From positions 1 through 64,000 of the forward strand of contig LQXN01000061.1 in NCBI GenBank assembly GCA_001648575.1: a DNA stretch of 64,000 nucleotides. The letters run 5' to 3'. The DNA is from Sutcliffiella horikoshii DSM 8719 (GTDB taxonomy: Bacteria; Bacillota; Bacilli; Bacillales; Bacillaceae_I). Each line of letters starts with the position of its first letter. The first letter of the stretch is position 1. The translations under genes and the position numbers were made by a program. This document shows, piece after piece, positions 19,879 to 29,104 of this stretch. The notes under the pieces were generated by a model that was not told the DNA's origin, did no database searches, and was given only the letters and a program-made list of their open reading frames with translations.

Positions 19879-20943
19879 CTAAATTAAACTTTCTAGGATC
19901 CCTTCCAACCTATCCAATTCTTCATTGGATACCATCATATATTTGCACTTGCCGCTCCGCAGGTAACTATAGATGATTTGCGCCTTATCGATTTCATAGC
20001 GGCTGACCTGTTGTTCAAGTGCTTGGGAATCTAGAATATTTCCACCCAACCAACCAGATATCTGTGATTCTATGTTTGTAAGCACACTTTTCGAACTGAT
20101 ATCCTCCAGCTCAAGCACCTCACTGAAAAGCACATCCGTCCTCCTGATTAAAAAGAGCTTCACTTTTTCTTCATCAAGCTTTTCTGCCACTAGCATAACA
20201 TGGTTGCCTTCGGTGAAATCCATCACTTCCTCTTTTTGCAAAAGAGATTGTAAGGATTGGATGTAGTTCCGGTATTGGGCTGCGCGTTCAAAGGCAAGGG
20301 CTTCTGCATGCCGTTTCATTTGATCTTGCATATCTTCGAGAAGCCTCGAATCCGTTCCGTTAAGGAGGGAGACAAACTGTTCCACTATTGTGTTGTATTC
20401 TCCGACCGCCTTGCCGCCAAGGCAGATCCCACGGCACAGGCCAAGGGAATAGTTCAGGCAGGGGGAGCCGTTAATGGCAGGGTTGGAGCATTGGAGGAGG
20501 TAAACATCCTTCAGCCCGAGGATGGCCCGGCTGATCGTTTTTTTGCTTGTATAAGGTCCGAAGCTGAAGCCGTCTTTCCCTCGCAGGGGCTGGGTGGACA
20601 TGCGGATCCGGTAGAGCCTGCCCACTTTGCGGATTGTCAGGTAGAGGAAGGCTTCTGGTGTTTTCATCTGACGATTATATTGGGGACGGATTTCCTGGAT
20701 GAGCTGCCACTCAAGCAGAAAGGCTTCAAATTCTGTGTCGGTCTCGACCGTCTCAAGATCGCGGATATGTTTGACGAGTTTTCTGACCTTTGGCGTGTGG
20801 GTGGTTGTACTTCTAAAATAGGATTGCACCCGATGCCGCAACCGTTTGGATTTTCCGACATAGATGACTTGGCCAGCGGAGTCTTTCATCAGGTAGACCC
20901 CAGGCGCAGCGGGGAGCTCTTTAACTTTTTGAGAAAGACTCAT
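19879..20943 (-). CDS. UvrC/Cho-like GIY-YIG nuclease lacking the RNase H-like half
   Basis: A 354-residue protein, against about 600 for UvrC. It has a GIY-YIG domain (PGVYLMKD..., VIYVGKSKRLRHRVQSYF, catalytic Glu in FLLEWQLI, about residues 14-90), a middle region with four cysteines (QCSN...PCLNYSLGLCRGIC, about 152-174), and a UVR-like helix pair (about 200-232). It then ends without the helix-hairpin-helix and 5'-incision endonuclease domains. This matches the layout of E. coli Cho, which makes the 3' incision in nucleotide excision repair. AGGAGA favours the second ATG (20943). It is divergent from the coiled-coil/McrBC-like operon. Confidence 0.82.
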   Translation of the reverse strand: MSLSQKVKELPAAPGVYLMKDSAGQVIYVGKSKRLRHRVQSYFRSTTTHTPKVRKLVKHIRDLETVETDTEFEAFLLEWQLIQEIRPQYNRQMKTPEAFLYLTIRKVGRLYRIRMSTQPLRGKDGFSFGPYTSKKTISRAILGLKDVYLLQCSNPAINGSPCLNYSLGLCRGICLGGKAVGEYNTIVEQFVSLLNGTDSRLLEDMQDQMKRHAEALAFERAAQYRNYIQSLQSLLQKEEVMDFTEGNHVMLVAEKLDEEKVKLFLIRRTDVLFSEVLELEDISSKSVLTNIESQISGWLGGNILDSQALEQQVSRYEIDKAQIIYSYLRSGKCKYMMVSNEELDRLEGILESLI

Positions 20944-20993
20944 GGTCATTCTCCTCTCTAGGAATAAAGTTCTATGTTTAAATTTTCATAACC

Positions 20994-21022
20994 TTACAAA
21001 AATGGTAATGTTCCTGTAGAAT
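20994..21022 (+). promoter_or_regulatory. sigma-A promoter of the coiled-coil/McrBC-like operon
   Basis: -35 TTACAA (20994-20999), 17-bp spacer, -10 TAGAAT (21017-21022), with start near 21029, 65 bases before the first gene. TGGTAAT (21003-21009) and ATTACCA (21046-21052) form an inverted repeat spanning the promoter and could be an operator. Confidence 0.45.
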
Positions 21023-21093
21023 GAAAAGGGTATTTACCTAATAGATTACCAAAGAAAATAAGGGATGAACAACAATTAAAGGGGGTCATTGCA

Positions 21094-22179
21094 TTGAGCA
21101 GAGAAACGTGGAAAAAAGTATTCAGTACGATTCCGGATATGGAGCTGGTGAAACTGGTCGAAATTTGGTCGATTCAGGTAAAAGGCTTCCGTACCATCAA
21201 TCAGGAAAATATCAAAAAGGCAAGGGCGTTGGTCGTCGGAGAGGCGTTGAAGCCGCGGAATCTGAAGATGATTAAAGCCTATTATACGATAACGGACGAA
21301 GAGGCAGATGAACCTGATGGAAATAAGGAAGAGATCACACTTGAAGCATTGTTGGATATATATGAGGAGGGCAAAGAGCTGCATCTCATTTTAGGGGGGC
21401 TTTATGCAAGCGAGGAAGAGGAGATGGAGAAGCTTGCAGAGGAGTTTGAGAATGCGTTGTTGGAAAAATATAAGACAAGTGACTTGGGCAGTCTGATAGA
21501 TAAAGAGAATGAGAATGAGAAAGTCGTTCCTGAGCCTAAAGGGATGAAAGAAAAAGCCGGCCCATCTGAATGGGAGAAAAAGTGGAATAAATCAGAAGAG
21601 AAAAATAAGGATCTTCGCACGAAGGTAAGTGAGTGGGAGAAGCAGTATTCCCAGTTGAAGCAACAGCTGAAGGATGAAAAGCAGGCAATGCTGAGTGAAA
21701 AGCAAAAGCTTCAGCAGGAGCTTGGAGTGGAGCGGTCCCAGCATCGGGAAACGATGGAAAATAACGAAAAGACCTATGAGGAAAACAAACATCTGAAAGC
21801 GGAAAATGCCAAGCTTAAGGCGGACAACTCGCACCTGAATGCATTGCTTCTTAAGCACCAGCAGGAAGTGGCCTTCACCAATCAGGATGAAAACCAATCA
21901 AAACAACACGGTGAAGCAGATAAAAAACAAGTACTGCTTGTGGGTAATCCTAAAAATAAATTAACGGAAAATTCAGCAAACCATACATTTCAGGTGTTGG
22001 AACTGAAGGATATACCTATTGCGCTTGAGGAAGGACAGTTGGAAAAGTTCGATGAGATCTGGGTGATGACATACCTTGTTCCACCACAAATGAGGAAAAA
22101 AATAAAGCGTATGACCCAAAAGGATATTATGGAATTTACTGATTTTCCGACAATGAAACGTTATATAGAGAAAGGGTGA
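21094..22179 (+). CDS. Coiled-coil protein, first gene of McrBC-like operon
   Basis: A 361-residue protein I do not recognise as a named family. Residues 1-130 are a compact acidic/helical N-terminal domain. About 145-265 is a strongly charged coiled coil (EWEKKWNKSEEKNKDLRTKV, later KLQQELGVERSQ, NKHLKAENAKLKADNSHLNA, with a leucine heptad). About 285-361 is a small alpha/beta domain beginning KQVLLVGNP and containing FDEIWVMTYLVPPQMRKKIK. The start is TTG behind AAAGGGGG. It lies 7 bases before the AAA+ gene, so the two are co-expressed. The arrangement recalls coiled-coil specificity partners of McrBC-type systems; the function is inferred only. Confidence 0.75.
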   Translation: MSRETWKKVFSTIPDMELVKLVEIWSIQVKGFRTINQENIKKARALVVGEALKPRNLKMIKAYYTITDEEADEPDGNKEEITLEALLDIYEEGKELHLILGGLYASEEEEMEKLAEEFENALLEKYKTSDLGSLIDKENENEKVVPEPKGMKEKAGPSEWEKKWNKSEEKNKDLRTKVSEWEKQYSQLKQQLKDEKQAMLSEKQKLQQELGVERSQHRETMENNEKTYEENKHLKAENAKLKADNSHLNALLLKHQQEVAFTNQDENQSKQHGEADKKQVLLVGNPKNKLTENSANHTFQVLELKDIPIALEEGQLEKFDEIWVMTYLVPPQMRKKIKRMTQKDIMEFTDFPTMKRYIEKG

Positions 22180-22186
22180 TGAATAA

Positions 22187-24214
22187 ATGAACAAGGTTTG
22201 GGAAAATGACCTGGTTGGAGTGCTTGCGGATGTTGATCAAAGCGAGCTGATCTACAGGGATACAATTCTGATAAATAAACAAGACAGCCTGCAATTTTTT
22301 GTGCGGATTATTTCGCAGCCTGCTGATAGTTTTCCGAATGTGAAGGCTGTAACGGGGTTTTATTCTGATTTGGAAAAATGGGGTTTTGAAGACGACTACT
22401 TGCAACCGGAATTTATCCGTAAAGAAAAGTTGCGGGAATGGCTTGCCGATAGATTGTTGATTTTTAAAGTCGAAAAGCGAATCCGTTACAACCATGAAGA
22501 AGTCTACAACATGTTCCAGGTTCGGGTGATGCCTAAGCTTCCTAGTTATAACAAGGACTTGAAGCTTATCCCTGTTCCAATCTTCAGCCAACAGGTAAAT
22601 GGGTTGGAAAAGGACGAGTTCGTCACTCGCCTTGCTTTGAAGAAATTCGTTGGGCGGGTAGAGGAGGTTTCCCATGAGGAAAATGATACACCGCCGGTTG
22701 TGCTGTGGAGGGAGGAAGCGGAAGAGGAAGAGCGCTTCTTTTTGTTCGGGATGTTTGAAAAGCATCAATATGCACATGGCGGCTTCAGTCTGGAAGTACG
22801 GGACAATTTAAAAAGCCTCGAGTTAGTGGAGGATTGGCTGGATGAATGCTACCTGACAGATGAAAGCCCAAATGTGGCTTTTGTGCCAATTGAGCTTTAC
22901 CAAAGGCTTCTCGAGTTAGTGGAAGATGCAGAACTTGTTACCATGAACCAGGAAAGTAAGGAAGATCATGAGGTCTCAGAGAAGTCTCTTCATACTGGGG
23001 AGAGTAATATTATCCTGGATTTAAAAGCCAAGCCGGGGGTTTCTGTTTCGGTATTGGAAAAACCTGCAGGGATGGATCTATCAGGTTTTTCCCTTATCCC
23101 GGAAGTGAACGAAAAGGAGCAAGAGTTCCTTGAACTCCTATATAGCCACACACAGGATGCGGGGTTGATTTACCGCAAAGAGAACCTGATCAACTTCCAC
23201 ACTTCGATGAAGTCATCTTCGCTTGTCATTTTATCGGGGATGAGCGGTACAGGGAAAACTAAACTGGTGGAGCTGTACAGTCAGTCCCTAGGATTAAAAG
23301 GAGAGCAGCTGACGGTCATTCCCGTGAGTCCTTCCTGGACATCTGATTCTGATCTTATCGGATATGCGGATACCCTGAACATGGTGTACCGCCCTGGTGA
23401 CTCCGGTCTGATCAATGCGCTGCGCAAGGCGGAGGATGATAAAGATAAGCTTTATATCATTTGTTTTGATGAAATGAACTTGGCACGGGTGGAGCATTAT
23501 TTTTCTCAGTTCTTATCCATATTAGAGATGGATCATGGGAAACGGGTGTTGCGATTATATAACGATGACCTGGAGAGCAGACTTTACAATTCAGCGCAAT
23601 ATCCGCCGACCATTGTCATCCGTGAAAATGTTATGTTTGTAGGAACGGTCAACATGGATGAATCCACCTATCATTTTTCCGATAAGGTTTTGGACCGTGC
23701 CAATGTATTGTCCCTCGATGTGATGCCGTTCTATCAAATGAAGCAGCTTCCGGAAAAGAAAAAGGGGATGGTGGCCAGAGCGGATGAGGTTGATTTTGAA
23801 ACCTTTGAGTCTTTTCAATACAAGAATCGCAGTCTGAATCTCCATGATGATGAGCTTGCGCTGTTATGGGAAATCCATCAACTGATGCAGGACGTGAATA
23901 AGCAGGTCGGTGTGGGACCCCGCATAGTGAAGCAGATCGATCAGTATTTAGGGAATCTGCCGGTACAAAACTATATTTTACGGGAGGATGCCTTTGACCT
24001 GCAGATGGTCCAACGTATCCTGACGAAGGTAAGGGGGTCGGAAGATCAATTGCGGGATCTTTTGGGGCGCTATAACCGGGAAAAAGATATCGTGGAAAGC
24101 AGCCAGCTGATCCGGTTATTTGACCGCTACTCCCATGTTTCCGCCTTCAGAGAAAGCAGGCATGCCGTAAAACAAAAAGCGAAAGAGCTGAAATATAATG
24201 GATACTCCATGTAG
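22187..24214 (+). CDS. McrB-like AAA+ NTPase
   Basis: A 675-residue protein. The N-terminal half (1-320) matches nothing I know and probably carries target recognition. The C-terminal half is an McrB/MoxR-clade AAA+ domain: Walker A GMSGTGKTKL (about 349-358), Walker B IICFDEMNLARVEHY (about 424-438), and sensor-1 region FVGTVNMDESTYHFSDKVLD (about 483-502). E. coli McrB has an NTAD motif for GTP use at the last site; here it reads NMDE, so nucleotide preference may differ. AAAGGGTGATG precedes the ATG. It overlaps the nuclease gene by 17 bases, indicating a stoichiometric complex with it. Confidence 0.85.
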   Translation: MNKVWENDLVGVLADVDQSELIYRDTILINKQDSLQFFVRIISQPADSFPNVKAVTGFYSDLEKWGFEDDYLQPEFIRKEKLREWLADRLLIFKVEKRIRYNHEEVYNMFQVRVMPKLPSYNKDLKLIPVPIFSQQVNGLEKDEFVTRLALKKFVGRVEEVSHEENDTPPVVLWREEAEEEERFFLFGMFEKHQYAHGGFSLEVRDNLKSLELVEDWLDECYLTDESPNVAFVPIELYQRLLELVEDAELVTMNQESKEDHEVSEKSLHTGESNIILDLKAKPGVSVSVLEKPAGMDLSGFSLIPEVNEKEQEFLELLYSHTQDAGLIYRKENLINFHTSMKSSSLVILSGMSGTGKTKLVELYSQSLGLKGEQLTVIPVSPSWTSDSDLIGYADTLNMVYRPGDSGLINALRKAEDDKDKLYIICFDEMNLARVEHYFSQFLSILEMDHGKRVLRLYNDDLESRLYNSAQYPPTIVIRENVMFVGTVNMDESTYHFSDKVLDRANVLSLDVMPFYQMKQLPEKKKGMVARADEVDFETFESFQYKNRSLNLHDDELALLWEIHQLMQDVNKQVGVGPRIVKQIDQYLGNLPVQNYILREDAFDLQMVQRILTKVRGSEDQLRDLLGRYNREKDIVESSQLIRLFDRYSHVSAFRESRHAVKQKAKELKYNGYSM

Positions 24215-26135
24215 CACCAAGTCTTTCTCTGTTGTTTTTACGCATATCTTTCAGAATGGCACAAGGGAGGAAACAGAGGTTGCAAGCTTTGTGGAGCACC
24301 TGTCAGACTGGGATGAAAAAATGCACAGTTACACGGAACTCAGGGAGAATGTAAATCTTGAGTTGAGTTTTCGCTGTGAGGATGCAGGTGCAAGATGTTA
24401 TATGGATGGATTTGACGGGCTTATGGATGGCCGGTTGATGATGGATCATGAAAATGAGGAAAATTATCTTGGATGCAATGGACAGGTGACACTTTATAAG
24501 CACTCCACATCAGACAACTATTATCCTTATATTCCAGGACTGTATAGCTTGCGTGTGGAAACGTCTGACGGGAGGACTTTTTATACTCTGGTGAAGGTCA
24601 TTTCCAACAGGTTGTTCGGCGATCAGTTGGAAAGGATGAGGACCGAGGTTGAAGAAAAGCTGAAGGGTGCAGCCTTGGAAGTTATACGGAAGCAGCACAG
24701 CCCAAAAAGCTTGGAGGCGCTGCGGATCAATCCGGTGCTGTTCCGGCAATACCAAGTCTTGCAGCATTATTTTGCCGATATTTATGCCATTGTTTCGGAT
24801 TTGGCGCAAAAGGTGAGGTCGTCCGTTGCAAAGGAATATCAAATGGAATCTGCTGATAAGCCTGCACATGTGGATGTGGTCTCCATCCAACACCGCCTGA
24901 AGCGTCCGGACACGATGAATCTGGTGAAATCGGTGCAAAAGCGGATCAATTATGACCTGCCGGAAAACCAGATGCTGAAGGCCATTTTGGAAAAGTGGAT
25001 AAGGCTCCTGCAGGAATTTGTGGAAACGATGGACAGGACCATCAAAGGTTTGACTGTAAAAAACAGCAAGGACTATTCCTTTTCCATCTCGCTGCCACTG
25101 GAAAGAAAGCGACGGTTGGTGGAAGAGCTGAAGGAATACAGGGGCAAGGCGATGCGCATGAATGGTGCGCTGAGTCTTGTGAAAACAAGTCATTGGTATC
25201 AGGAGGTTTCCTACAGGAAGGCCTTATCTGTTCCAAATGTAATGTTTGTGGATGTACGGTACAGAAAACTTTATCAAATCGACCAGGCGCTTGATGGGGA
25301 TGAGCTTCCTGTACATACCGCACTCGGGCAACAATGGAAGCGGACGGCTCAGCTTTATGAAATCTGGGGCTGGCTGCAGGTGGTCGCGGTTGTGGAGGAT
25401 CTGGGTGGATTTTTAAGGGGACCGGATATGAAACCTGATGACCAAGATGGAGAAGGCAAATCAAATGGAAATGGGAATGAAAGTGACAGTAGTGCTAAAA
25501 AGCAGATGAGACTTGGTGATAGGCTTGTTCAAGGATGGAGTTGGGCTGAAAGAGGCAACGGGGAGAGAGTGGGAGACAGGTTGGTCCGAGGTTCTGGACT
25601 CTTTGGACGGGGAAGGTCAACTGATGATAAAGATGTGCCAACTGCAAAGGACAACATGATTATCTTTACTTTTGGGGAAGCACGCGTGCATATTACGTAT
25701 GACGGGACAATCCCCGGCAACCCGGAAGTGACCGAAAAGTTCGGAGTCCCTATTTACACGACAGGGACGAATAACAATCCCGATGTAAGGCTGGACTTGT
25801 TCAAGCGGGAGGTCTATATCGGCACCATCATGATTGATATGAAATACCGCAAGAAACATGCCCTGACAGACTCGATGCGTCAGCTGACAAGCTATGCGGA
25901 CAATGTAAGGTCGCCATATATTTATAGTAAAAAACGTTGGCAAAAGTACCGCCCCGTTCATCAGGTACTTGTTCTGTATCCGGAAAAGCATGGAGGAATG
26001 GAGGTAGATGAACTTGACGGCAGAAGCATCAGCCTCGTTCCCTTGACTCCCGCCGAAGACAAGACCGTTTTCCAGAAGACCCTCCGCCGCCTTGTGGAGG
26101 AAATGCTGCAGGAGGCGGTAGAGGAAGGAATCTGA
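24198..26135 (+). CDS. McrC-like nuclease with DUF2357-type N-terminal region
   Basis: A 645-residue partner of the preceding AAA+ protein. The N-terminal and middle parts are helical and fit the DUF2357 region found in long McrC homologues (for example YYPYIPGLYSLRVE near 115, PENQMLKAILEKWIRLLQEF near 260). A charged Gly/Ser linker (about 418-480) leads into a PD-(D/E)xK nuclease core at about 500-580, whose active-site strand pair reads VRLDLFKR then GTIMIDMKYRKKH (Asp and Lys as catalytic residues). The first codon overlaps the end of the AAA+ gene. Predicted role: DNA or RNA cleavage driven by the AAA+ motor. Confidence 0.83.
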   Translation: MDTPCSTKSFSVVFTHIFQNGTREETEVASFVEHLSDWDEKMHSYTELRENVNLELSFRCEDAGARCYMDGFDGLMDGRLMMDHENEENYLGCNGQVTLYKHSTSDNYYPYIPGLYSLRVETSDGRTFYTLVKVISNRLFGDQLERMRTEVEEKLKGAALEVIRKQHSPKSLEALRINPVLFRQYQVLQHYFADIYAIVSDLAQKVRSSVAKEYQMESADKPAHVDVVSIQHRLKRPDTMNLVKSVQKRINYDLPENQMLKAILEKWIRLLQEFVETMDRTIKGLTVKNSKDYSFSISLPLERKRRLVEELKEYRGKAMRMNGALSLVKTSHWYQEVSYRKALSVPNVMFVDVRYRKLYQIDQALDGDELPVHTALGQQWKRTAQLYEIWGWLQVVAVVEDLGGFLRGPDMKPDDQDGEGKSNGNGNESDSSAKKQMRLGDRLVQGWSWAERGNGERVGDRLVRGSGLFGRGRSTDDKDVPTAKDNMIIFTFGEARVHITYDGTIPGNPEVTEKFGVPIYTTGTNNNPDVRLDLFKREVYIGTIMIDMKYRKKHALTDSMRQLTSYADNVRSPYIYSKKRWQKYRPVHQVLVLYPEKHGGMEVDELDGRSISLVPLTPAEDKTVFQKTLRRLVEEMLQEAVEEGI

Positions 26136-26216
26136 TGGATAAAGGGTGATCGGATAAGAATAATGAAAATTTACTGTGTTCAGATGCAAAGAGGCTGGAC
26201 AAAACTAGATAATAAT

Positions 26217-26255
26217 GCGGCGCTGAGGAAAAAGTTTTCTTTCTTCAGCGCCGCT
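26217..26255 (+). terminator. terminator of the McrBC-like operon (bidirectional)
   Basis: GCGGCGCTGAGGAAAAAG, short loop, CTTTCTTCAGCGCCGC, then TATTGTTT. It is flanked by GAGGCTGGACAAAACTAG (26191 on) and ATTGTCTAGCCT (26279-26290), which are themselves inverted. The GAGGCTGGACA block looks like a dispersed Firmicutes repeat. It may also serve the convergent diguanylate cyclase gene. Confidence 0.8.
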
Positions 26256-26283
26256 ATTGTTTAATTTACTTATAAAATATTGT

Positions 26284-27873
26284 CTAGCCTATGACCTCGA
26301 AATCATGCTTATAAAGTTCCACATAGTTTCTCCCTTTCCTTTTAGCACTATAAAGGGCTTGGTCCGCCTCTCTCATTAGTGTCTGCAAGGTCTGACTAGC
26401 ATCTCCATTATCGGTTGAGGTCGATGATATCCCGAAGCTTGAGGAAACACGTATATCTACTTGGTCATAAGGCATGACCGTCTGGAATATCTTCATACGA
26501 ATTACTTGAGCAAGCTCATATGCGGCGATTAAAGAGGTATTTGGCAAGCATATGATAAATTCCTCCCCGCCATACCGCCCCATGATGTCATCGGTTCGAA
26601 GGCTGTCCTTTACTACTCTTGAAATACCGGTTAACACCATATCTCCCACTTCATGCCCAAATGTATCATTCACCTGTTTGAAATGATCGATATCAAACAT
26701 GATGATAGAAACATTCCCCCCATTCAAGATGAGGGACTCAATGGTCCTTTCGGATTCCTGCATAAAGAAGTTACGATTATATACTTGTGTCAATCCGTCC
26801 ATACTGGCGAGGATTTCCAACTTCTCCTGCAAATTAACTCGTTCTGTCACATCAACAAAAGTAATGATTTTTCCTATATCATAATTGTTTTTATTTCTTA
26901 CAGTCGAAAACCGAATATTATAGAAGGCATTTTTCCCGGCTTTGCAGCATTTATAATCGCATTCCTTTTCAAGTAATATTATTTCGGCAAGCAGGCCTGT
27001 TCGATCTACTACATCAAAGATGGATTTTCCGATCACTTGCGCGTTTAATGTTGGAATGGCTTCGAGCAAAGCACTGTTATAATCGACGATCCTATCATTT
27101 TGATTTAATACCACGACTCCATCTTTCATGTTTTCAAATACTGTATCCCTGGCAATGGGGGTCACATTAAACATTTGATAGGATAAGAGTGCCGCGCCAT
27201 GGAAGATAAAGGAGACACTCATCGAGACCGGGCCTAGATCAAGACCATATGGACTCATACCGTTGATATAAAAATAGTTTGCTATGATTGGAAAAATGAT
27301 GCCTGCCACCATCAATATGATTTGCATGCGGAACTGAAATAATTTTGTTTTCTTCAATTGCATCAGTAAAGTAATTACCCCGCTCATTAAGCACAAAAAT
27401 AGAAAGATTGAATGAACGTAAAACCAAGGGCCATGCTCTAACATTAAGATAGGGTATGGACTGTCGTTATTGATTTGGATTGATTTGTAATATAGATGAT
27501 GGAGTTCATTTGTGCCATGCATGAAGATAGTGACAATAGGAAAGGAGAATAAGACATAGTAGAGCCATTGTTTCGGCTTTTGTCCAACATACTCTATGCA
27601 CATCAATAGGACGAACGCAGGAATAAACGGCATGAAAAGATACTCTACATTCAACCAGAATTTCATTTGCTCAAGTGAAGTGCTGGCTAGTTCAAAGGCA
27701 TATGAAAATGTGAAAACAGCTGAAAATAATGTTACTAACATAAACAGTCTTGCACCGGGAGCATCCTTAAGCCTGAAATACGAAAAAAAACTTAATAAGG
27801 AGCTTAGAAGCCCTGCTATTATAACGATCAATATGTATACGATTAATTCATTAGGCATGACTTCCAACTCCAT
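26284..27873 (-). CDS. Membrane-bound diguanylate cyclase (7TM-PAS-GGDEF)
   Basis: A 529-residue protein. Residues about 10-230 contain seven hydrophobic segments like the histidine-kinase N-terminal 7TM sensor module. A PAS domain follows (about 240-350, FENMKDGVVVLNQNDRIVDYN ... ITFVDVTER), then a GGDEF domain (about 360-525) with the start motif DGLTQVYNRNFF, the substrate Asp in MFDIDHFKQVND and the signature GGEEF. It should synthesise cyclic di-GMP in response to a membrane or ligand cue. The start could also be the ATG five codons later. It is monocistronic, convergent with the nuclease operon. Confidence 0.92.
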   Translation of the reverse strand: MELEVMPNELIVYILIVIIAGLLSSLLSFFSYFRLKDAPGARLFMLVTLFSAVFTFSYAFELASTSLEQMKFWLNVEYLFMPFIPAFVLLMCIEYVGQKPKQWLYYVLFSFPIVTIFMHGTNELHHLYYKSIQINNDSPYPILMLEHGPWFYVHSIFLFLCLMSGVITLLMQLKKTKLFQFRMQIILMVAGIIFPIIANYFYINGMSPYGLDLGPVSMSVSFIFHGAALLSYQMFNVTPIARDTVFENMKDGVVVLNQNDRIVDYNSALLEAIPTLNAQVIGKSIFDVVDRTGLLAEIILLEKECDYKCCKAGKNAFYNIRFSTVRNKNNYDIGKIITFVDVTERVNLQEKLEILASMDGLTQVYNRNFFMQESERTIESLILNGGNVSIIMFDIDHFKQVNDTFGHEVGDMVLTGISRVVKDSLRTDDIMGRYGGEEFIICLPNTSLIAAYELAQVIRMKIFQTVMPYDQVDIRVSSSFGISSTSTDNGDASQTLQTLMREADQALYSAKRKGRNYVELYKHDFEVIG

Positions 27874-27954
27874 AGATTCCTAAAATTATTTGTTTCTACC
27901 ATTATATAGTGGTTGATGAAATTCTGACCAGACCCATTCTACTTAATGGCCATT

Positions 27955-28001
27955 TAAAAAGGCCCAATGGAAACCGACACTTGTTCCTCAGGGCCTTTTG
28001 T
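27955..28001 (-). terminator. terminator of natR-natK
   Basis: Minus strand: AAAAGGCCC, long loop containing GAA/TTC pairing, GGGCCTTTTT, downstream of the natK stop. Confidence 0.6.
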
Positions 28002-28032
28002 ATTTTAGTAACTTATAGGGGTGGTGGGAAGC

Positions 28033-29013
28033 CTACCTGATCGCCGGCACCTTAATTTTAACCGTGAATTCTTCGTTTTTATACACAAAGTCAAGGAAGC
28101 CTTGATTCTCTTCCACGATATCCTTAATTATTTTTGTCCCTAAACCCTCGTGACTTCCGCCTTTTGTTGTATGGCCGTATGAATGGAAAAGTGAGTCCAA
28201 TACATTGGCAGGAACAGGCAGGGAATTATTTTTGCAGATGAGCATATATAGGCCGCTGCGTTTAGAAAACTGTAATGTCAGCGTGGCTTGGGTGTTTCGC
28301 TCGCGCTGCCATTCTTCACACGCATCAAGACTGTTGCTTAAAAGGTTGCCAAGGAGCCCGACCATCTTCTGATCTGCAATCGGTAACGTAGAAAGCGGCA
28401 AATCGAGATCATAAACGACACTGACCCCTGAGGCTTTTCCACGACGGTACATTTGATGGAGTATACCTGCCACCACGCCGCGCTCTCCTTTAATAGAGTA
28501 GTTCGTCTCTTCGTAGTTTTCTACCAAAGTATCCAGGTATAGTTTGGCTTCTTCCGGTCTTTTGTCCTCAAGCATGAAGTGGACGGCTGATACATGCTTG
28601 AGAAAATCATGCCGCTCGCTTCTGACGATGCGGAAGGTTTCATTTATATGCACCGACTGCTCCTCATGCTGTGCGATGTCCCTTTTTAGCTGAGTGATTT
28701 GGCGTCCAATCCGCAAACGTACATATTCGATGCCAACATACACGCCCATTACCACAACCGAAAACCAAATGTGGAGTGGAAAGGCTAGAGAGACTATGAC
28801 CAGGAGCAATTGTACAACTGCCAGGACACTATTGATTGTTTTGCCTAAACTATTGATTTCGACGATGATTTTCCTCTGAAAATAAAAAGAAACGGTACCT
28901 GAGACCAATAGGCTCCAATGGAAAGGCACCCATTCACCGGTAATTGCGTGCAAATGTAAAAACAGGAGCGCTCCAAGCGCCAACCAGTATATGGAGGAAG
29001 TTCTCAACATCAT
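28033..29013 (-). CDS. natK: Sensor histidine kinase NatK-like
   Basis: A 326-residue kinase. Three to four hydrophobic segments are in the first 100 residues, followed by a cytoplasmic Spo0B/AgrC-type dimerisation helix with the phospho-acceptor His in RSERHDFLKHV (about residue 135) and an HATPase with N-box LLGNLLSNSLDACEE (about 222-236) and GLGTKIIKDIVE (G-box, about 293). LytTR-partner kinases have this build. It follows natR by 91 bases. Assignment to NatK comes from the whole natRK-natAB neighbourhood, known in B. subtilis to control Na+ efflux, more than from the sequence itself. Confidence 0.8.
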   Translation of the reverse strand: MMLRTSSIYWLALGALLFLHLHAITGEWVPFHWSLLVSGTVSFYFQRKIIVEINSLGKTINSVLAVVQLLLVIVSLAFPLHIWFSVVVMGVYVGIEYVRLRIGRQITQLKRDIAQHEEQSVHINETFRIVRSERHDFLKHVSAVHFMLEDKRPEEAKLYLDTLVENYEETNYSIKGERGVVAGILHQMYRRGKASGVSVVYDLDLPLSTLPIADQKMVGLLGNLLSNSLDACEEWQRERNTQATLTLQFSKRSGLYMLICKNNSLPVPANVLDSLFHSYGHTTKGGSHEGLGTKIIKDIVEENQGFLDFVYKNEEFTVKIKVPAIR

Positions 29014-29104
29014 TCATTCCTTTTTAGAAAGCGGATTTCGTAAATCTTGTTGCTTTTTTGTCATCTTATTTCAATGGTTCTATAAAGTATGAGCAATTTA
29101 CCTT

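Noticed and set aside
19879-20943. Frameshifted or truncated uvrC pseudogene
   Set aside because: The frame ends cleanly, no remnant of the C-terminal nuclease is found downstream, and the length and domain order fit the Cho-type layout.
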